Made by a program: the position numbers and the translations under genes. Below the pieces are notes generated by a model, which saw only the letters and a program-made list of their open reading frames with translations, did no database searches and was not told the origin of the DNA. A stretch of 64,000 bases of DNA from an uncultured Sulfurimonas sp. (GTDB lineage Bacteria; Campylobacterota; Campylobacteria; Campylobacterales; Sulfurimonadaceae), in assembly GCF_963662755.1 (NCBI RefSeq), contig NZ_OY759725.1:1563781-1627780 (forward strand). Reading direction: 5' to 3'. This document shows positions 40,047-48,406 of this stretch, in pieces (within the stretch, counting starts at the first letter, position 1; each line of letters begins with the position of its first letter).

Positions 40047-41534
40047 CTATTTCTCCCCTTTTTTCTTAGCCTTAAACAGAAGCGGTGTTCCGCTAAAGTT
40101 AAATGCTTCTCTCATTTTGTTTGCCAAATAGCGTCTATATGTAAAGTGAAGACCGCTTGGTTTATTCATAACTATTGCTATTTTTGGTGGTCTAGTTTCA
40201 TATTGAGTTGCATAGTAGATGCGAATAACTTGACCGCTTACACTTGGAAGTGTATGTCGTCTAAGAGCTTTTTCAATCACTTCATTTATCTTTGAAGTTG
40301 GAATTCTTTGAGAATAATTTTCATTTATTTCTAAAATCATATCGTGAAGCTTATCAACTCTTTGATGAGATTTTGCAGAGATTGTTATGATGGGTGCATA
40401 AGCCAAAAACTTAAATCTCTCACGAACCTCTTTTACAATTTTGTCATGTTCTTCTTTTTTTGAAATATCCCATTTGTTTAAAACAATGATAGATGCAAGT
40501 CTGTTGCTATCAACTAAACCTGCAATTTTTTCATCTAAATCTAAAAAAGGCTCACTTGCATCTAAAACTATTAGTGCCATATTTGCATTTTCTAGCATCT
40601 CTGTGGTTCTCATAAGAGCATATTTTTCAATTCCTAAAATCTTACCACGACGACGAAGACCTGCTGTATCAACAAATGTAAGCTGTTTGTCTTTGTAGTC
40701 AACAGTTTCATCAATAGGATCAATTGTAGTCCCAGCTACGCTACTAACTACTGAGCGTTCTTCACCAAGAAGAGCATTTAAAAGTGAACTTTTACCTACA
40801 TTTGTGCGCCCAATAATTGCAATTTTTATGTGATTTACATCAGTTTCATCAAATTCTTTTATGCGGTCATTGTTTCCAAAGATTGTATCATCTTCCGTAA
40901 GACCATCCATTTCGTCTTCATCCCAATAAGTATAACCATCATCATCTTCATCGTGATTATTTGCGAAAAACTCTTCATCGTCTATCTCTTCATTGTCTTC
41001 TTCTAAAATTTGAATATCTTCATCTGAATCATCTTTAACTATATCACTATCTGGAATTTTTGAAGCTATCCATTCTAGAAGCTCAACTGTGTTTCTATTA
41101 TGTGAAACAGAAATTCCAAATATAGCATCTGTTCCAAATTCATAATAATCCCAAAGATTTTCTTTGAGCTTGTCATTGTCTATTTTATTTACTACAAGTG
41201 CAACATCTTTTCCAAGAGTTTGTAGTTCATAAAAGAGTTTTTTATCTTCATCTTCAGGAATACTTTTTCCATCTACCATATATAGAATGATGTCGGCTTT
41301 GTAAGCAGCTTTTAGTGACATCTCTTTTATCTTGTCAAAGAGTTCACAACCCTTATCCAATCCGCCAGTGTCAAGGATTTGGGCTTCTTTATTTATTATT
41401 ACAGTATTTTTTCTTTTAACATCTCTGGTTGTTCCAGCTAAATCAGATGTTATGGCATCTCTTTTTTTTACTAAACGATTGAAAAGCGAACTTTTTCCAA
41501 CGTTAGGACGACCAATAATTGCGATTTTTTTCAT
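40047..41534 (-). CDS. der: Ribosome biogenesis GTPase Der (EngA)
   Basis: Double GTPase needed for 50S subunit maturation; 495 residues. The first G domain has GRPNVGKSSLFNRL and DTGGLD, the second GRTNVGKSSLLNAL and DTAGLRRRG, and a C-terminal KH-like domain follows. Between the G domains, residues about 162-234 form a very acidic linker of roughly 70 residues with many Asp and Glu runs, longer than in most bacteria. The gene stands alone on the minus strand. Confidence 0.96.
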   Translation of the reverse strand: MKKIAIIGRPNVGKSSLFNRLVKKRDAITSDLAGTTRDVKRKNTVIINKEAQILDTGGLDKGCELFDKIKEMSLKAAYKADIILYMVDGKSIPEDEDKKLFYELQTLGKDVALVVNKIDNDKLKENLWDYYEFGTDAIFGISVSHNRNTVELLEWIASKIPDSDIVKDDSDEDIQILEEDNEEIDDEEFFANNHDEDDDGYTYWDEDEMDGLTEDDTIFGNNDRIKEFDETDVNHIKIAIIGRTNVGKSSLLNALLGEERSVVSSVAGTTIDPIDETVDYKDKQLTFVDTAGLRRRGKILGIEKYALMRTTEMLENANMALIVLDASEPFLDLDEKIAGLVDSNRLASIIVLNKWDISKKEEHDKIVKEVRERFKFLAYAPIITISAKSHQRVDKLHDMILEINENYSQRIPTSKINEVIEKALRRHTLPSVSGQVIRIYYATQYETRPPKIAIVMNKPSGLHFTYRRYLANKMREAFNFSGTPLLFKAKKKGEK

Positions 41535-41612
41535 AATGAGAGCCTTGTAATGTATGTATAAGTAGAAATATTTAAGGAATTATATCTAATTTAGAGGGGA
41601 TTAAAGAGTAGC

Positions 41613-41649
41613 ATTAAAATATTCTCCCATAAGAAGAGAATATTTTAAT
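41613..41649 (-). terminator. Hairpin at the end of the LPP20-family operon
   Basis: Perfect 14-bp stem ATTAAAATATTCTC/GAGAATATTTTAAT around a 9-base loop. It overlaps the last codons of the final lipoprotein gene. AT-rich arms make it plausible as a terminator. Confidence 0.6.
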
Positions 41650-42046
41650 CCATAACCATCCATATAAAAAGCTCACCAGATATTTTATCTTGATAAACTT
41701 CTTGAATATGTGCAGTTATGGTACTTTTTGCATCATAAGAAGCATCTACATTCATTTGAGTGTTTCCACTTCCGTTTTTGTAGCTTTCTTGCTTTGTTAA
41801 ACTCATCTCAACTTTAACACCTTGTTGAAGTGATAGTTCGTCAAGTGCTCTAGTGATAGCAAGTTTTCTTTGAGTTGATGTCTTTTGGTCGTAAGTTCTC
41901 ATTGAACTACCAACAGCACCATTTTTTCCATCTTGATTTGGGTTTAAAATCCAAGATGGAGTTGTGCTAGTTTTTGGTGCAGGTTGAGAATTGCAACCTG
42001 CTAAAACAAATAGCACAATCAATAAGGAGCTAAGTAATTTAATCAT
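41645..42046 (-). CDS. LPP20-family lipoprotein
   Basis: A 133-residue lipoprotein: signal peptide ending at the lipobox VLAGC (Cys18), a short Pro/Thr-rich linker, then the LPP20 domain (AVGSSMRTYDQKTSTQRKLA to the C-terminus). Helicobacter carries several such genes in the lpp20 locus (HP1454-HP1457 as I recall), where Lpp20 is an outer-membrane antigen of unknown function. Its ATG overlaps the stop of the upstream lipoprotein gene by one base. Third of three related genes. Confidence 0.8.
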   Translation of the reverse strand: MIKLLSSLLIVLFVLAGCNSQPAPKTSTTPSWILNPNQDGKNGAVGSSMRTYDQKTSTQRKLAITRALDELSLQQGVKVEMSLTKQESYKNGSGNTQMNVDASYDAKSTITAHIQEVYQDKISGELFIWMVMD

Positions 42047-42627
42047 TATTCAGTTGGGAACTCTTTGTCTAGACCCTCTAAAGCATTTTTAGCTTGAAAT
42101 TGTTGCCATAAAGCTTGGTCATTTTTAAAGCTTGTCTTAACTGCAGCTTTAACTTCACCATTTACAGTAGCTTCAGGAACTGTAACTAGCATATAAATAG
42201 AACCTGATGGTGCAGTCCACATATCAACACCTTTTGAACCTTGAAGATCAACTTTTGCGATTTGTTTAGAAACAGCAGTATTCACTTGATCTACAGTTTC
42301 ACCCTCAGCAACACCAGTTGTACGAGTGAAAGTTTCGATTTTGTCTTTTACTTGAGATTTGATTTGTTGAGCTAAATCTGAACGACCATTAGCTAAAGCA
42401 ACTCTTCTCATATGACCCATACCAGCAGCACTTTTTGGAGCTACACCAACACCAGCATAAGCACCCTCAACCATAGGAACACAAGCCCATTGTGGAGCTA
42501 GTACATTCTCTATTTTACAACGATTGTCAAACTCTTCTTGCTTTGGTTCTGGCGCTGCACCACCACATCCTGTAATTGTTGCAGCTACGAAACCTGCTAA
42601 TGCTATTGACGATAAAGTTTTGATCAT
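42046..42627 (-). CDS. LPP20-family lipoprotein
   Basis: A 193-residue lipoprotein with lipobox TITGC (Cys21) followed by GGAAPEPKQEE. The mature part contains GAYAGVGVAPKSAAGMGHMRR and a helical stretch SDLAQQIKSQVKDKIETFTR, the fold typical of LPP20 proteins. It is the closest of the three to H. pylori Lpp20 itself. It has a strong RBS (AAAGGAGATC) and a TATAAT at 42655-42660, so it can be transcribed separately from the gene at 42700. Confidence 0.82.
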   Translation of the reverse strand: MIKTLSSIALAGFVAATITGCGGAAPEPKQEEFDNRCKIENVLAPQWACVPMVEGAYAGVGVAPKSAAGMGHMRRVALANGRSDLAQQIKSQVKDKIETFTRTTGVAEGETVDQVNTAVSKQIAKVDLQGSKGVDMWTAPSGSIYMLVTVPEATVNGEVKAAVKTSFKNDQALWQQFQAKNALEGLDKEFPTE

Positions 42628-42654
42628 ACGATCTCCTTTTATTAAATATGACTG

Positions 42655-42660
42655 ATTATA
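42655..42660 (-). promoter_or_regulatory. -10 box for the LPP20-like gene pair
   Basis: TATAAT on the minus strand in TAGTATAATCAG, 28 bases before the ATG at 42627. Confidence 0.55.
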
Positions 42661-42699
42661 CTACTATTAATCTTAAATAATATTTATCAACTATCCAAT

Positions 42700-43677
42700 C
42701 TATTTACTATAAATACCTAAAAAATTATATATACCTAAGTGTTGTATTTTTTTTTCAACATAATCAATAGTTTGCAATTTTGCATCTTCGTGATTCTTTC
42801 TAGACTTACCTATGAAAGTATGTTGCCTGAAAAATATTTTGTTTTTATTTGCATCTAAGATGGTAAATTTAACAAGGTTTTTGCTTACATCAAATGTGTA
42901 TTCATTGCTGTTTTCACCTTGGGAAGTTATAAGAAGTTTAAGAGTATGTTTATCTTTAGATTTTCTTGAGATGCTAAGTTCATCATTTAGTATCGCCTTT
43001 TTAATTGAATCTGTATAAATGATAGAATTAACATCACTCAAAACAAAAAAGTTTATATTTTTTTTAAGAGCATTGTACTCATCTTTAATGTTTTGGAGTA
43101 ATAAAAAATTGTCATTTGGATTATAAGTTGAGATACTAACACTAGCAAAGAGAATTCTTGAGTTTAGATAAGCGTATTGTGCCATCAAAGGTTTTAGATG
43201 CAAGTATCTTTTTAGTTCATGAACTTCTTTATTTTTACTATATTGTGTTTTTAAATTTCTTATTTTGTTTTTTAAATCTTGATGAATTTTTTCAAAAAGT
43301 TTTTCTTTTGAGACTGATACAAGTATAAGTGTTTTAGCATTGAAAACTTCTACTTTTTCTATCTTTATAGCTCTCATAGATAGTGTTTTAGACAGATGCA
43401 AATTTTCATTTTTTATTTTATCTAGCATCTTGTAAGAGAGTTTTAAATTGTGATTTTTTCTATCTAGCATTGCATCTAAATCTTTAGCAATGTTTTCTCT
43501 TATGATATTAATAGCAATATTTTTTGCCTTTGTTTCACTGTTTGAAGAAGCAACTCCATAGAAATTTTTATAATCTTTTGGAGGATTTGTGTACCAACTT
43601 GGCATCTGTTGAGGTTTTGGCGCAGAACATCCTGCAAATATAGCCAAGATAAGAATAAATAAGAGATTTTTATACAT
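42700..43677 (-). CDS. LPP20-family lipoprotein, long form
   Basis: A lipoprotein of 325 residues from the ATG at 43677 (RBS TTGGA), lipobox IFAGC, then PSWYTNPPKDYKNFYGVASS. The N-terminal part follows the LPP20 pattern seen in its neighbours; the C-terminal half is a lysine/asparagine-rich extension with predicted beta strands. It probably resides in the outer membrane or periplasm. It heads the three-gene cluster, and its gene is divergent from the phosphoribosyltransferase. Confidence 0.75.
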   Translation of the reverse strand: MYKNLLFILILAIFAGCSAPKPQQMPSWYTNPPKDYKNFYGVASSNSETKAKNIAINIIRENIAKDLDAMLDRKNHNLKLSYKMLDKIKNENLHLSKTLSMRAIKIEKVEVFNAKTLILVSVSKEKLFEKIHQDLKNKIRNLKTQYSKNKEVHELKRYLHLKPLMAQYAYLNSRILFASVSISTYNPNDNFLLLQNIKDEYNALKKNINFFVLSDVNSIIYTDSIKKAILNDELSISRKSKDKHTLKLLITSQGENSNEYTFDVSKNLVKFTILDANKNKIFFRQHTFIGKSRKNHEDAKLQTIDYVEKKIQHLGIYNFLGIYSK

Positions 43678-43726
43678 TTTATTTTCCAATTTTTTTTAAA
43701 TTCTATCTTAAGAGTTTTAAATTAAG

Positions 43727-43732
43727 TATAAT
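43727..43732 (+). promoter_or_regulatory. -10 box placing the phosphoribosyltransferase transcript start at its ATG
   Basis: TATAAT, six bases, then ATG at 43739. The arrangement is the same as for alr and the EamA gene and predicts a leaderless transcript. Confidence 0.5.
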
Positions 43733-43738
43733 TCAAAA

Positions 43739-44176
43739 ATGAAATATTATGCTTATGAAGATTTTAGAATCGATACAAAAAAACTTTTATTAAATGTAAA
43801 AGAGTTTAAACCGCAAGTGATAGTTGGTATTGCTAGAGGAGGGCTTACACTCTCTCATGCTATAGCTGAAGGCTTAGATATACGAGAAGTTCAAACAATA
43901 AGAACTGAGTTATATGATAAAACTACAAAAAGGCAAAATATTAGTATCTTTGGTGATTGTAATTTTGAAAATATTTCTAGAGTTTTAGTTGTTGATGATA
44001 TCGCAGATAGTGGAGATACACTAAAAGCGGTTATGTCACATTTTGCATCCAAGCATCCAAACATAGAGTTTTGTTCGGCTACACTCTTTTACAAAAAAAG
44101 TTCAGTTTACGAGCCAACTTTTTGGATAAATGAAGCAGATGACTGGATAGATTTTTTTTGGGAAAGAGATTTTTAG
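43739..44176 (+). CDS. Phosphoribosyltransferase (purine salvage type)
   Basis: A 145-residue type I phosphoribosyltransferase. The PRPP-binding motif is RVLVVDDIADSGDTL (residues 81-95), and VGIARGGLTLSHAIA is the conserved N-terminal loop. Family members of this size transfer ribose phosphate to xanthine, guanine or hypoxanthine; the exact base is not evident. No other Met is near, so the start is secure despite the lack of an RBS. Its 3' end overlaps the convergent cytochrome gene by four bases. Confidence 0.85.
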   Translation: MKYYAYEDFRIDTKKLLLNVKEFKPQVIVGIARGGLTLSHAIAEGLDIREVQTIRTELYDKTTKRQNISIFGDCNFENISRVLVVDDIADSGDTLKAVMSHFASKHPNIEFCSATLFYKKSSVYEPTFWINEADDWIDFFWERDF

Positions 44177-44541
44177 TACTTATGTCCCTTGTGCTTTTTA
44201 GAAAAATCTGTGTCGTATATAAAAGAAGCTATCTCTTCTAAAGACTCTATATCATAGTGAAGATAAGGCATAAGTTCGTATTTTTTTACGGCATCTAGCA
44301 TGATAGAGGTCTCTTTTTTAGGCTCTTTAACCCATGTTGACATATAAGCTACAAAATCATCTTTTTTAGGAAATGCTCTAAGATAATTTTCTCTAACTTT
44401 CATCATAGAGGGTGCAGATACATCTTTCATCTCATCGTGACAAGTTATGCAGTTTCCATGAAATAAAAGTGAACCATAATCACTTGCGTAAACATTAATA
44501 ACAGTAGCTAATATTATGATTGATTTTTTTAAAGAAATCAT
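44173..44541 (-). CDS. Small c-type cytochrome
   Basis: A 122-residue periplasmic monoheme cytochrome c with an N-terminal signal peptide (MISLKKSIIILATVINVYAS). The heme-binding motif is CITCH at residues 31-35, and the Met in ELMPYLHYD is the likely distal ligand. The C-terminus is rich in His and Lys (KKHKGHKY). It overlaps the upstream DjlA-like gene by four bases (ATGA). It may carry electrons to a terminal oxidase or reductase; the partner is unknown. Confidence 0.85.
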   Translation of the reverse strand: MISLKKSIIILATVINVYASDYGSLLFHGNCITCHDEMKDVSAPSMMKVRENYLRAFPKKDDFVAYMSTWVKEPKKETSIMLDAVKKYELMPYLHYDIESLEEIASFIYDTDFSKKHKGHKY

Positions 44542-45287
44542 TTTGACTTCTTTATCATTTCATAGGCTTGGTTTATCTCTTGTGTTTTTTCTGTGGCTTC
44601 TTTCATGTATGCTTCGCCTTTTCCTTGAGATTTTATAATATCAGGGTGGTATTCACGTATGAGTTTTCTATAAGCTTTTTTTATAGTATTCATATCGTCA
44701 TTTTCACTCACACCTAAAAGTTTATATGCATCTGAGATGTTTGCTTTTGGTTGAATGTTGCTCATCATTTTTTCAAACTGATCAAAAATAGCATGATAAG
44801 CATCTGGATCAAACTCAAGCTCAGATGCTATAGTTTGAAGAACTAGCTCTTCACTTTTAGACACCTCTCCATCAACAAAAGCTAATTGGATTAAAAATCC
44901 CATAAATTGCTGTTGCTTAGCTTTATCTCTTTTTGTGGCACGACTAAGCGCGTTTGCAATATCTTGAATATTGTTTGTTCTATCTTTTTCTTCGTTAAAT
45001 ATCTCTTTTAAGATATCTTTTGTTTTTTGTGGCTCTGGAAAAATATTTGAAATATCATCAAACATAATGCCAACAAGTTCAGCTTCAAGGGCGTCTACTT
45101 TTCCATCTGCTTTTGCTACTTTTGCAACTAAAGCTACAAATAGACCAAGCTCACTATTTTTTAGTGACTCTTTTGAAATTGAGAAGTTTTTAAAAGCAGC
45201 TTGTGAGTACTCTGTGTATTTAGAATAACTTTTAAATATCCAATAAAAAACCCCACCAAGTATAATCAGTAGTATTAAATTGCCCAT
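44538..45287 (-). CDS. DjlA-like membrane-anchored TerB/J-domain co-chaperone
   Basis: A 249-residue protein with an N-terminal transmembrane helix (LILLIILGGVFYWIF), a central TerB-like helical domain (roughly residues 40-165) and a C-terminal J domain (YKLLGVSENDDMNTIKKAYR with the HPD motif in REYHPD). This order is that of DjlA, which stimulates DnaK at the membrane. The coupling with a cytochrome c gene is unexplained. It is divergent from the EamA transporter. Confidence 0.88.
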   Translation of the reverse strand: MGNLILLIILGGVFYWIFKSYSKYTEYSQAAFKNFSISKESLKNSELGLFVALVAKVAKADGKVDALEAELVGIMFDDISNIFPEPQKTKDILKEIFNEEKDRTNNIQDIANALSRATKRDKAKQQQFMGFLIQLAFVDGEVSKSEELVLQTIASELEFDPDAYHAIFDQFEKMMSNIQPKANISDAYKLLGVSENDDMNTIKKAYRKLIREYHPDIIKSQGKGEAYMKEATEKTQEINQAYEMIKKSK

Positions 45288-45339
45288 AATTTTCCTTTAT
45301 TAATCGCATAATTATACGAAATCCAAGTTAATAGCCTGC

Positions 45340-45345
45340 TATAAT
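45340..45345 (+). promoter_or_regulatory. -10 box placing the EamA transcript start at its ATG
   Basis: TATAAT, six bases, then ATG at 45352. Third case of this geometry in the window. If translation instead starts at the in-frame ATG 45391, the leader would be about 39 bases. Confidence 0.5.
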
Positions 45346-45351
45346 TGCGTT

Positions 45352-46239
45352 ATGAATAGAATTAAGAACTTAAATAATGGCGTAAAATATATGCTAATAG
45401 CGTCCTTTAGTTTCGCAATAATGGGTGCTTTTGTAAAGTTAGCATCTGAGCATATGTCATCCTTAGAAGTTGTGTTTTTTAGAAATCTTTTTGGCGTTTT
45501 ACTTATTGGATATACTATATATAAAACTCCTATGACGCATAAAGGTGGAAAACCATTTCTACTATTTTTCCGTGGTTTTATGGGTTTTTCGGCACTTCTT
45601 GCTTACTTTTATAATATCGCAAATATTCCTCTAGGAGATGCTGTAACATACAGTAAAACCGCTCCTATATTTACCGCAATTTTTGCTTGGTTTTTTTTAA
45701 AAGAGAAGTTGTCTGCATCTGCATGGTTGGCAATTTTTTTAGGTTTTGGCGGGATTTTGCTTATCGCTCAGCCGAGTGCTATGGGCTTTACAAAGTATGA
45801 TTTGCTTGGGATATTTAGCGGAGTCGGAGCGGCCTTAGCTTATACTTCTGTTAGAGAACTTAGAAACTATTATGACACAAGAGCCATAGTTCTCTCTTTT
45901 ACACTTGTTGGAACAATAGGACCGATATTTTTGTTTTTTTTATCTGAGTACATTGAGATGCAAGAGCTTGATTTTATGCTCGGACGTTTTGTGATGCCAA
46001 GTGGAATAGTTTGGATTTATGTTATAGGGCTAGGACTTTTGGGAACTCTCTCTCAATACTATATGACAAAAGCGTATGGAGAAACAAAGGCTGGAATAGT
46101 TGGAGCTGTTAGTTATACAAACATTGTTTTTGCTATTTTTGTGGGTGTAATTTTAGGAGATGCTTTGCCGAGTTTTGTAACTGCATCTGGTATCGCACTT
46201 ATTGTAATGGCAGGGATTATGGTAGCTAGGGCTAAGTAG
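45352..46239 (+). CDS. EamA-family drug/metabolite transporter
   Basis: A 295-residue inner-membrane transporter with ten predicted helices in two EamA repeats (residues about 10-140 and 150-290). Typical features are FRNLFGVLLIGYTIY and the conserved PIFTAIFAWFFLKEKLSASAW at the end of the first repeat. The substrate is unknown; relatives export amino acids, nucleosides or metabolites. An alternative start at 45391 would remove 13 residues before the first helix. A long palindrome spans its stop. Confidence 0.88.
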   Translation: MNRIKNLNNGVKYMLIASFSFAIMGAFVKLASEHMSSLEVVFFRNLFGVLLIGYTIYKTPMTHKGGKPFLLFFRGFMGFSALLAYFYNIANIPLGDAVTYSKTAPIFTAIFAWFFLKEKLSASAWLAIFLGFGGILLIAQPSAMGFTKYDLLGIFSGVGAALAYTSVRELRNYYDTRAIVLSFTLVGTIGPIFLFFLSEYIEMQELDFMLGRFVMPSGIVWIYVIGLGLLGTLSQYYMTKAYGETKAGIVGAVSYTNIVFAIFVGVILGDALPSFVTASGIALIVMAGIMVARAK

Positions 46240-46266
46240 ATTAAGAAAATTTTCTTAATCTACTTA
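46233..46266. terminator. 34-bp perfect palindrome, bidirectional terminator
   Basis: Perfect inverted repeat with no loop (arms of 17 bases, centre AAAATTTT) between the convergent EamA gene and the hydrolase gene. It contains the EamA stop codon. T-runs occur in both directions. Confidence 0.75.
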
Positions 46267-46269
46267 AAT

Positions 46270-47304
46270 TTACTTCATCCACTTAAATGGTTTTGCATCT
46301 TTAAAGTGAGTAGATGTTTCACCTGAATATGATGGATAGTTTTTAAGGTCTAGTTTTTTTACCTTTGCACCTTTTTTTAGATCTAACTTTGAGATATCTA
46401 CCCAAAAAACAGATGGTGAAGTAGCTGAGTCAAAATAGTAGCGAAGTCTCTTTTGATCAGACACGGTTCTCCATAGAGTTGAGGCAATATTTGGTTTATT
46501 TTCAACTTTTATTCCCATAGGAACACTTGCATTTCTTATGATACTAAAGGCAGTTGAGACTGCTTCTCGCTCTGATTTGGCAGGAGCTATGGACTTGGTG
46601 TAAAAACTCGCTCTTGCAAATCTGTCAGATGCACTATAGGTTCCAGGGAGCATCTGTGTTCCATCGATTTTAGCCCAATAAGATGCTATGGCTAATTGCT
46701 TATCATAAATAGGTGAGTTTGTCATAGTTTTATATTTTTTTGAGTGATGAATGACTATCTCTCCTTTTATAAACTCAACAACAGCAGAGTCTCCACTAGC
46801 ATCAGAGATAGCTAGATGCAAGCTTGCTTTTTCTCCACCTGGTAAATCTGGAGCTACTACTTGCAAAAATGGTGCTTTTTTTAGTGAAACTACAGCCTCA
46901 GCTACGGTTGCAAAATTATCTAAAACATATTGAGTTAAAGCACCTATAGATATAGTTTGATTTTTTGATTTGCCATAGTCTGACTCAACTAGATAGAGTA
47001 AATTTGCTACTAAACCCATCTCATTCATCCCATCATCAGTTGCTGCATCGTAGCCAGAAGTAACTATACTTCCATATTTTGAAGTCCACTTTATTGAGTT
47101 GGCATCTATTCCTCCATCTCTTTTTATACCCTTTGGAAAAACCCAAAGTGCAGTTGGAATATCTTCTTTCCAGTCCATACTCCTAGCAGTTATGAACCTT
47201 GCATCTGCTCCCTCATATATAACACGAGTACAAGCCTGCGCATCGCTTATAAATGCTTGCATCGTAATCAGCGAAGCTACTAGAACTATCTTTATATTTT
47301 TCAT
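46270..47304 (-). CDS. Linear amide C-N hydrolase, choloylglycine hydrolase/penicillin V acylase family
   Basis: Exported Ntn-hydrolase of 344 residues. The signal peptide ends ISDAQA, exposing the catalytic N-terminal Cys25 (CTRVIYEGADARF). The family signatures SMDWKEDIP, ATDDGMNEMGLVANLLYL and the active-site Asn/Arg region FSIIRNASVPMGIKV are present. Gram-negative members of this cluster cleave penicillin V and long-chain acyl-homoserine lactones rather than bile salts. The natural substrate here is unknown. A TATAAT lies upstream at 47358-47363. Confidence 0.87.
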   Translation of the reverse strand: MKNIKIVLVASLITMQAFISDAQACTRVIYEGADARFITARSMDWKEDIPTALWVFPKGIKRDGGIDANSIKWTSKYGSIVTSGYDAATDDGMNEMGLVANLLYLVESDYGKSKNQTISIGALTQYVLDNFATVAEAVVSLKKAPFLQVVAPDLPGGEKASLHLAISDASGDSAVVEFIKGEIVIHHSKKYKTMTNSPIYDKQLAIASYWAKIDGTQMLPGTYSASDRFARASFYTKSIAPAKSEREAVSTAFSIIRNASVPMGIKVENKPNIASTLWRTVSDQKRLRYYFDSATSPSVFWVDISKLDLKKGAKVKKLDLKNYPSYSGETSTHFKDAKPFKWMK

Positions 47305-47357
47305 AATCTATCTCCTAAAATTTAAATAACAAAAAAAAGATTCAAGTTATTGTAAAA

Positions 47358-47363
47358 ATTATA
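47358..47363 (-). promoter_or_regulatory. -10 box for the amide hydrolase gene
   Basis: TATAAT on the minus strand in CGGTATAATTTT. The leader of about 50 bases ends with a good RBS (TAGGAGATAG). Confidence 0.5.
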
Positions 47364-47452
47364 CCGATACTTTTAAAAATTTTTCTAAAAATCATAAAAT
47401 TAAAGAATCCTTTTGCGTGTTTTCAAGTAAATTTAGATTAATAGCATTATGA

Positions 47453-47458
47453 TATAAT
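47453..47458 (+). promoter_or_regulatory. -10 box for kdsA-ribH-nusB
   Basis: TATAAT in ATGATATAATCTC, 38 bases before the kdsA ATG, with RBS AAAGG downstream. Confidence 0.6.
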
Positions 47459-47495
47459 CTCTCTTTATTTTTAAACCCTATTCAAAGGTAAATTA

Positions 47496-48287
47496 ATGGT
47501 ATTGCTAAGTGGGCCTTGCGTCATTGAGAGTGAAGAAAATATATTTAAAATTGCTAAAGCTTTAGAGTCTTACCATCAAGATGAGTCTGTAGATTTTTAC
47601 TTTAAAGCTAGCTTTGATAAAGCAAACAGAACATCTTTAGAGAGTTTTCGTGGACTTGGCATGGAGGAGGGTTTAAGAATCCTTCAAAAAGTCAAAGATG
47701 ATTTTGGTTATAAAATCGTAACAGACGTTCATGAATCAATCCAAGTTCCAACTGTTGCAGAAGTAGTAGATATGCTTCAAATCCCCGCTTTTTTATGTCG
47801 TCAAACAGATTTACTTGTAGCTTGTGCAAAGACAGATGCTAAGATTAATATTAAAAAAGGACAATTTTTAAGTGGAGATGCTATGGTTTATCCAGTTCTT
47901 AAAGTTCTTCAAACCAGAGGATGCAAAGAAGCTACTTATGAAAACTCACTAAAACATGGAGTATATCTTTGTGAGAGAGGAAACTCTTTTGGCTATGGAA
48001 ATATGGTTGTAGATATGCGAAACTTAGTGACTATGAGAGAGTTTGCACCAGTTATCTTTGATGCTACTCATTCTGTTCAGATGCCAACAGCAGTTGGTGG
48101 AAAAACTGGCGGAGACTCTTCTATGGTTCCATACCTTGCATCTGGAGCTGCCGCGGTTGGTGTTGATGGCTTTTTTATGGAGACACACTTCGATCCAAGT
48201 GTAGCACTAAGTGATGGACCAAATATGATAAAACTAGATGAGTTAGATGCTCTAATAACAAAAATTAAGAAGATAAGAGAAATTTAA
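47496..48287 (+). CDS. kdsA: 3-deoxy-8-phosphooctulonate synthase
   Basis: Condenses arabinose 5-phosphate with PEP to make KDO 8-phosphate for lipopolysaccharide; 263 residues. The TIM-barrel begins [20 protein letters not shown], and further conserved segments are [29 protein letters not shown] and [15 protein letters not shown]. The Cys in the N-terminal GPCVIE segment suggests a metal-dependent class II enzyme. It leads the conserved order kdsA-ribH-nusB. Confidence 0.96.
   Translation: MVLLSGPCVIESEENIFKIAKALESYHQDESVDFYFKASFDKANRTSLESFRGLGMEEGLRILQKVKDDFGYKIVTDVHESIQVPTVAEVVDMLQIPAFLCRQTDLLVACAKTDAKINIKKGQFLSGDAMVYPVLKVLQTRGCKEATYENSLKHGVYLCERGNSFGYGNMVVDMRNLVTMREFAPVIFDATHSVQMPTAVGGKTGGDSSMVPYLASGAAAVGVDGFFMETHFDPSVALSDGPNMIKLDELDALITKIKKIREI
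48254..48268 (+). repeat. Left 15-bp direct repeat flanking the REP cluster
   Basis: AATAACAAAAATTAA at the kdsA 3' end, repeated exactly at 48436-48450. Similarity continues for about ten further bases (AAGATA). Confidence 0.65.
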
Positions 48288-48294
48288 ATTCTAG

Positions 48295-48316
48295 TTCCAC
48301 CTCTCCTGAGGTGGAA
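48295..48316 (-). repeat. REP-like palindrome 1 of the kdsA-ribH cluster
   Basis: TTCCACCTC/GAGGTGGAA with loop TCCT, in the AGTTCC...GGAATT context. Its orientation is opposite to the following three copies. Confidence 0.8.
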
Positions 48317-48330
48317 TTAAAAAGTATGCA

Positions 48331-48352
48331 TTCCATCTCTGGAGAGATGGAA
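48331..48352 (+). repeat. REP-like palindrome 2 of the kdsA-ribH cluster
   Basis: TTCCATCTC/GAGATGGAA with loop TGGA, preceded by GTATGCA and followed by CGAGA. Confidence 0.85.
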
Positions 48353-48369
48353 CGAGAAAAAAGTATACA

Positions 48370-48391
48370 TTCCATCTCAGGAGAGATGGAA
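48370..48391 (+). repeat. REP-like palindrome 3 of the kdsA-ribH cluster
   Basis: TTCCATCTC/GAGATGGAA with loop AGGA, preceded by GTATACA and followed by CGAGAGA. It lies 39 bases after copy 2. Confidence 0.85.
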
Positions 48392-48406
48392 CGAGAGAAG
48401 TATGCA

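Noticed and set aside
40023..40295. A 90-codon plus-strand frame overlapping the der 3' end
   Set aside because: Antisense to conserved der codons, no RBS, cysteine-rich low-quality composition; a shadow frame.
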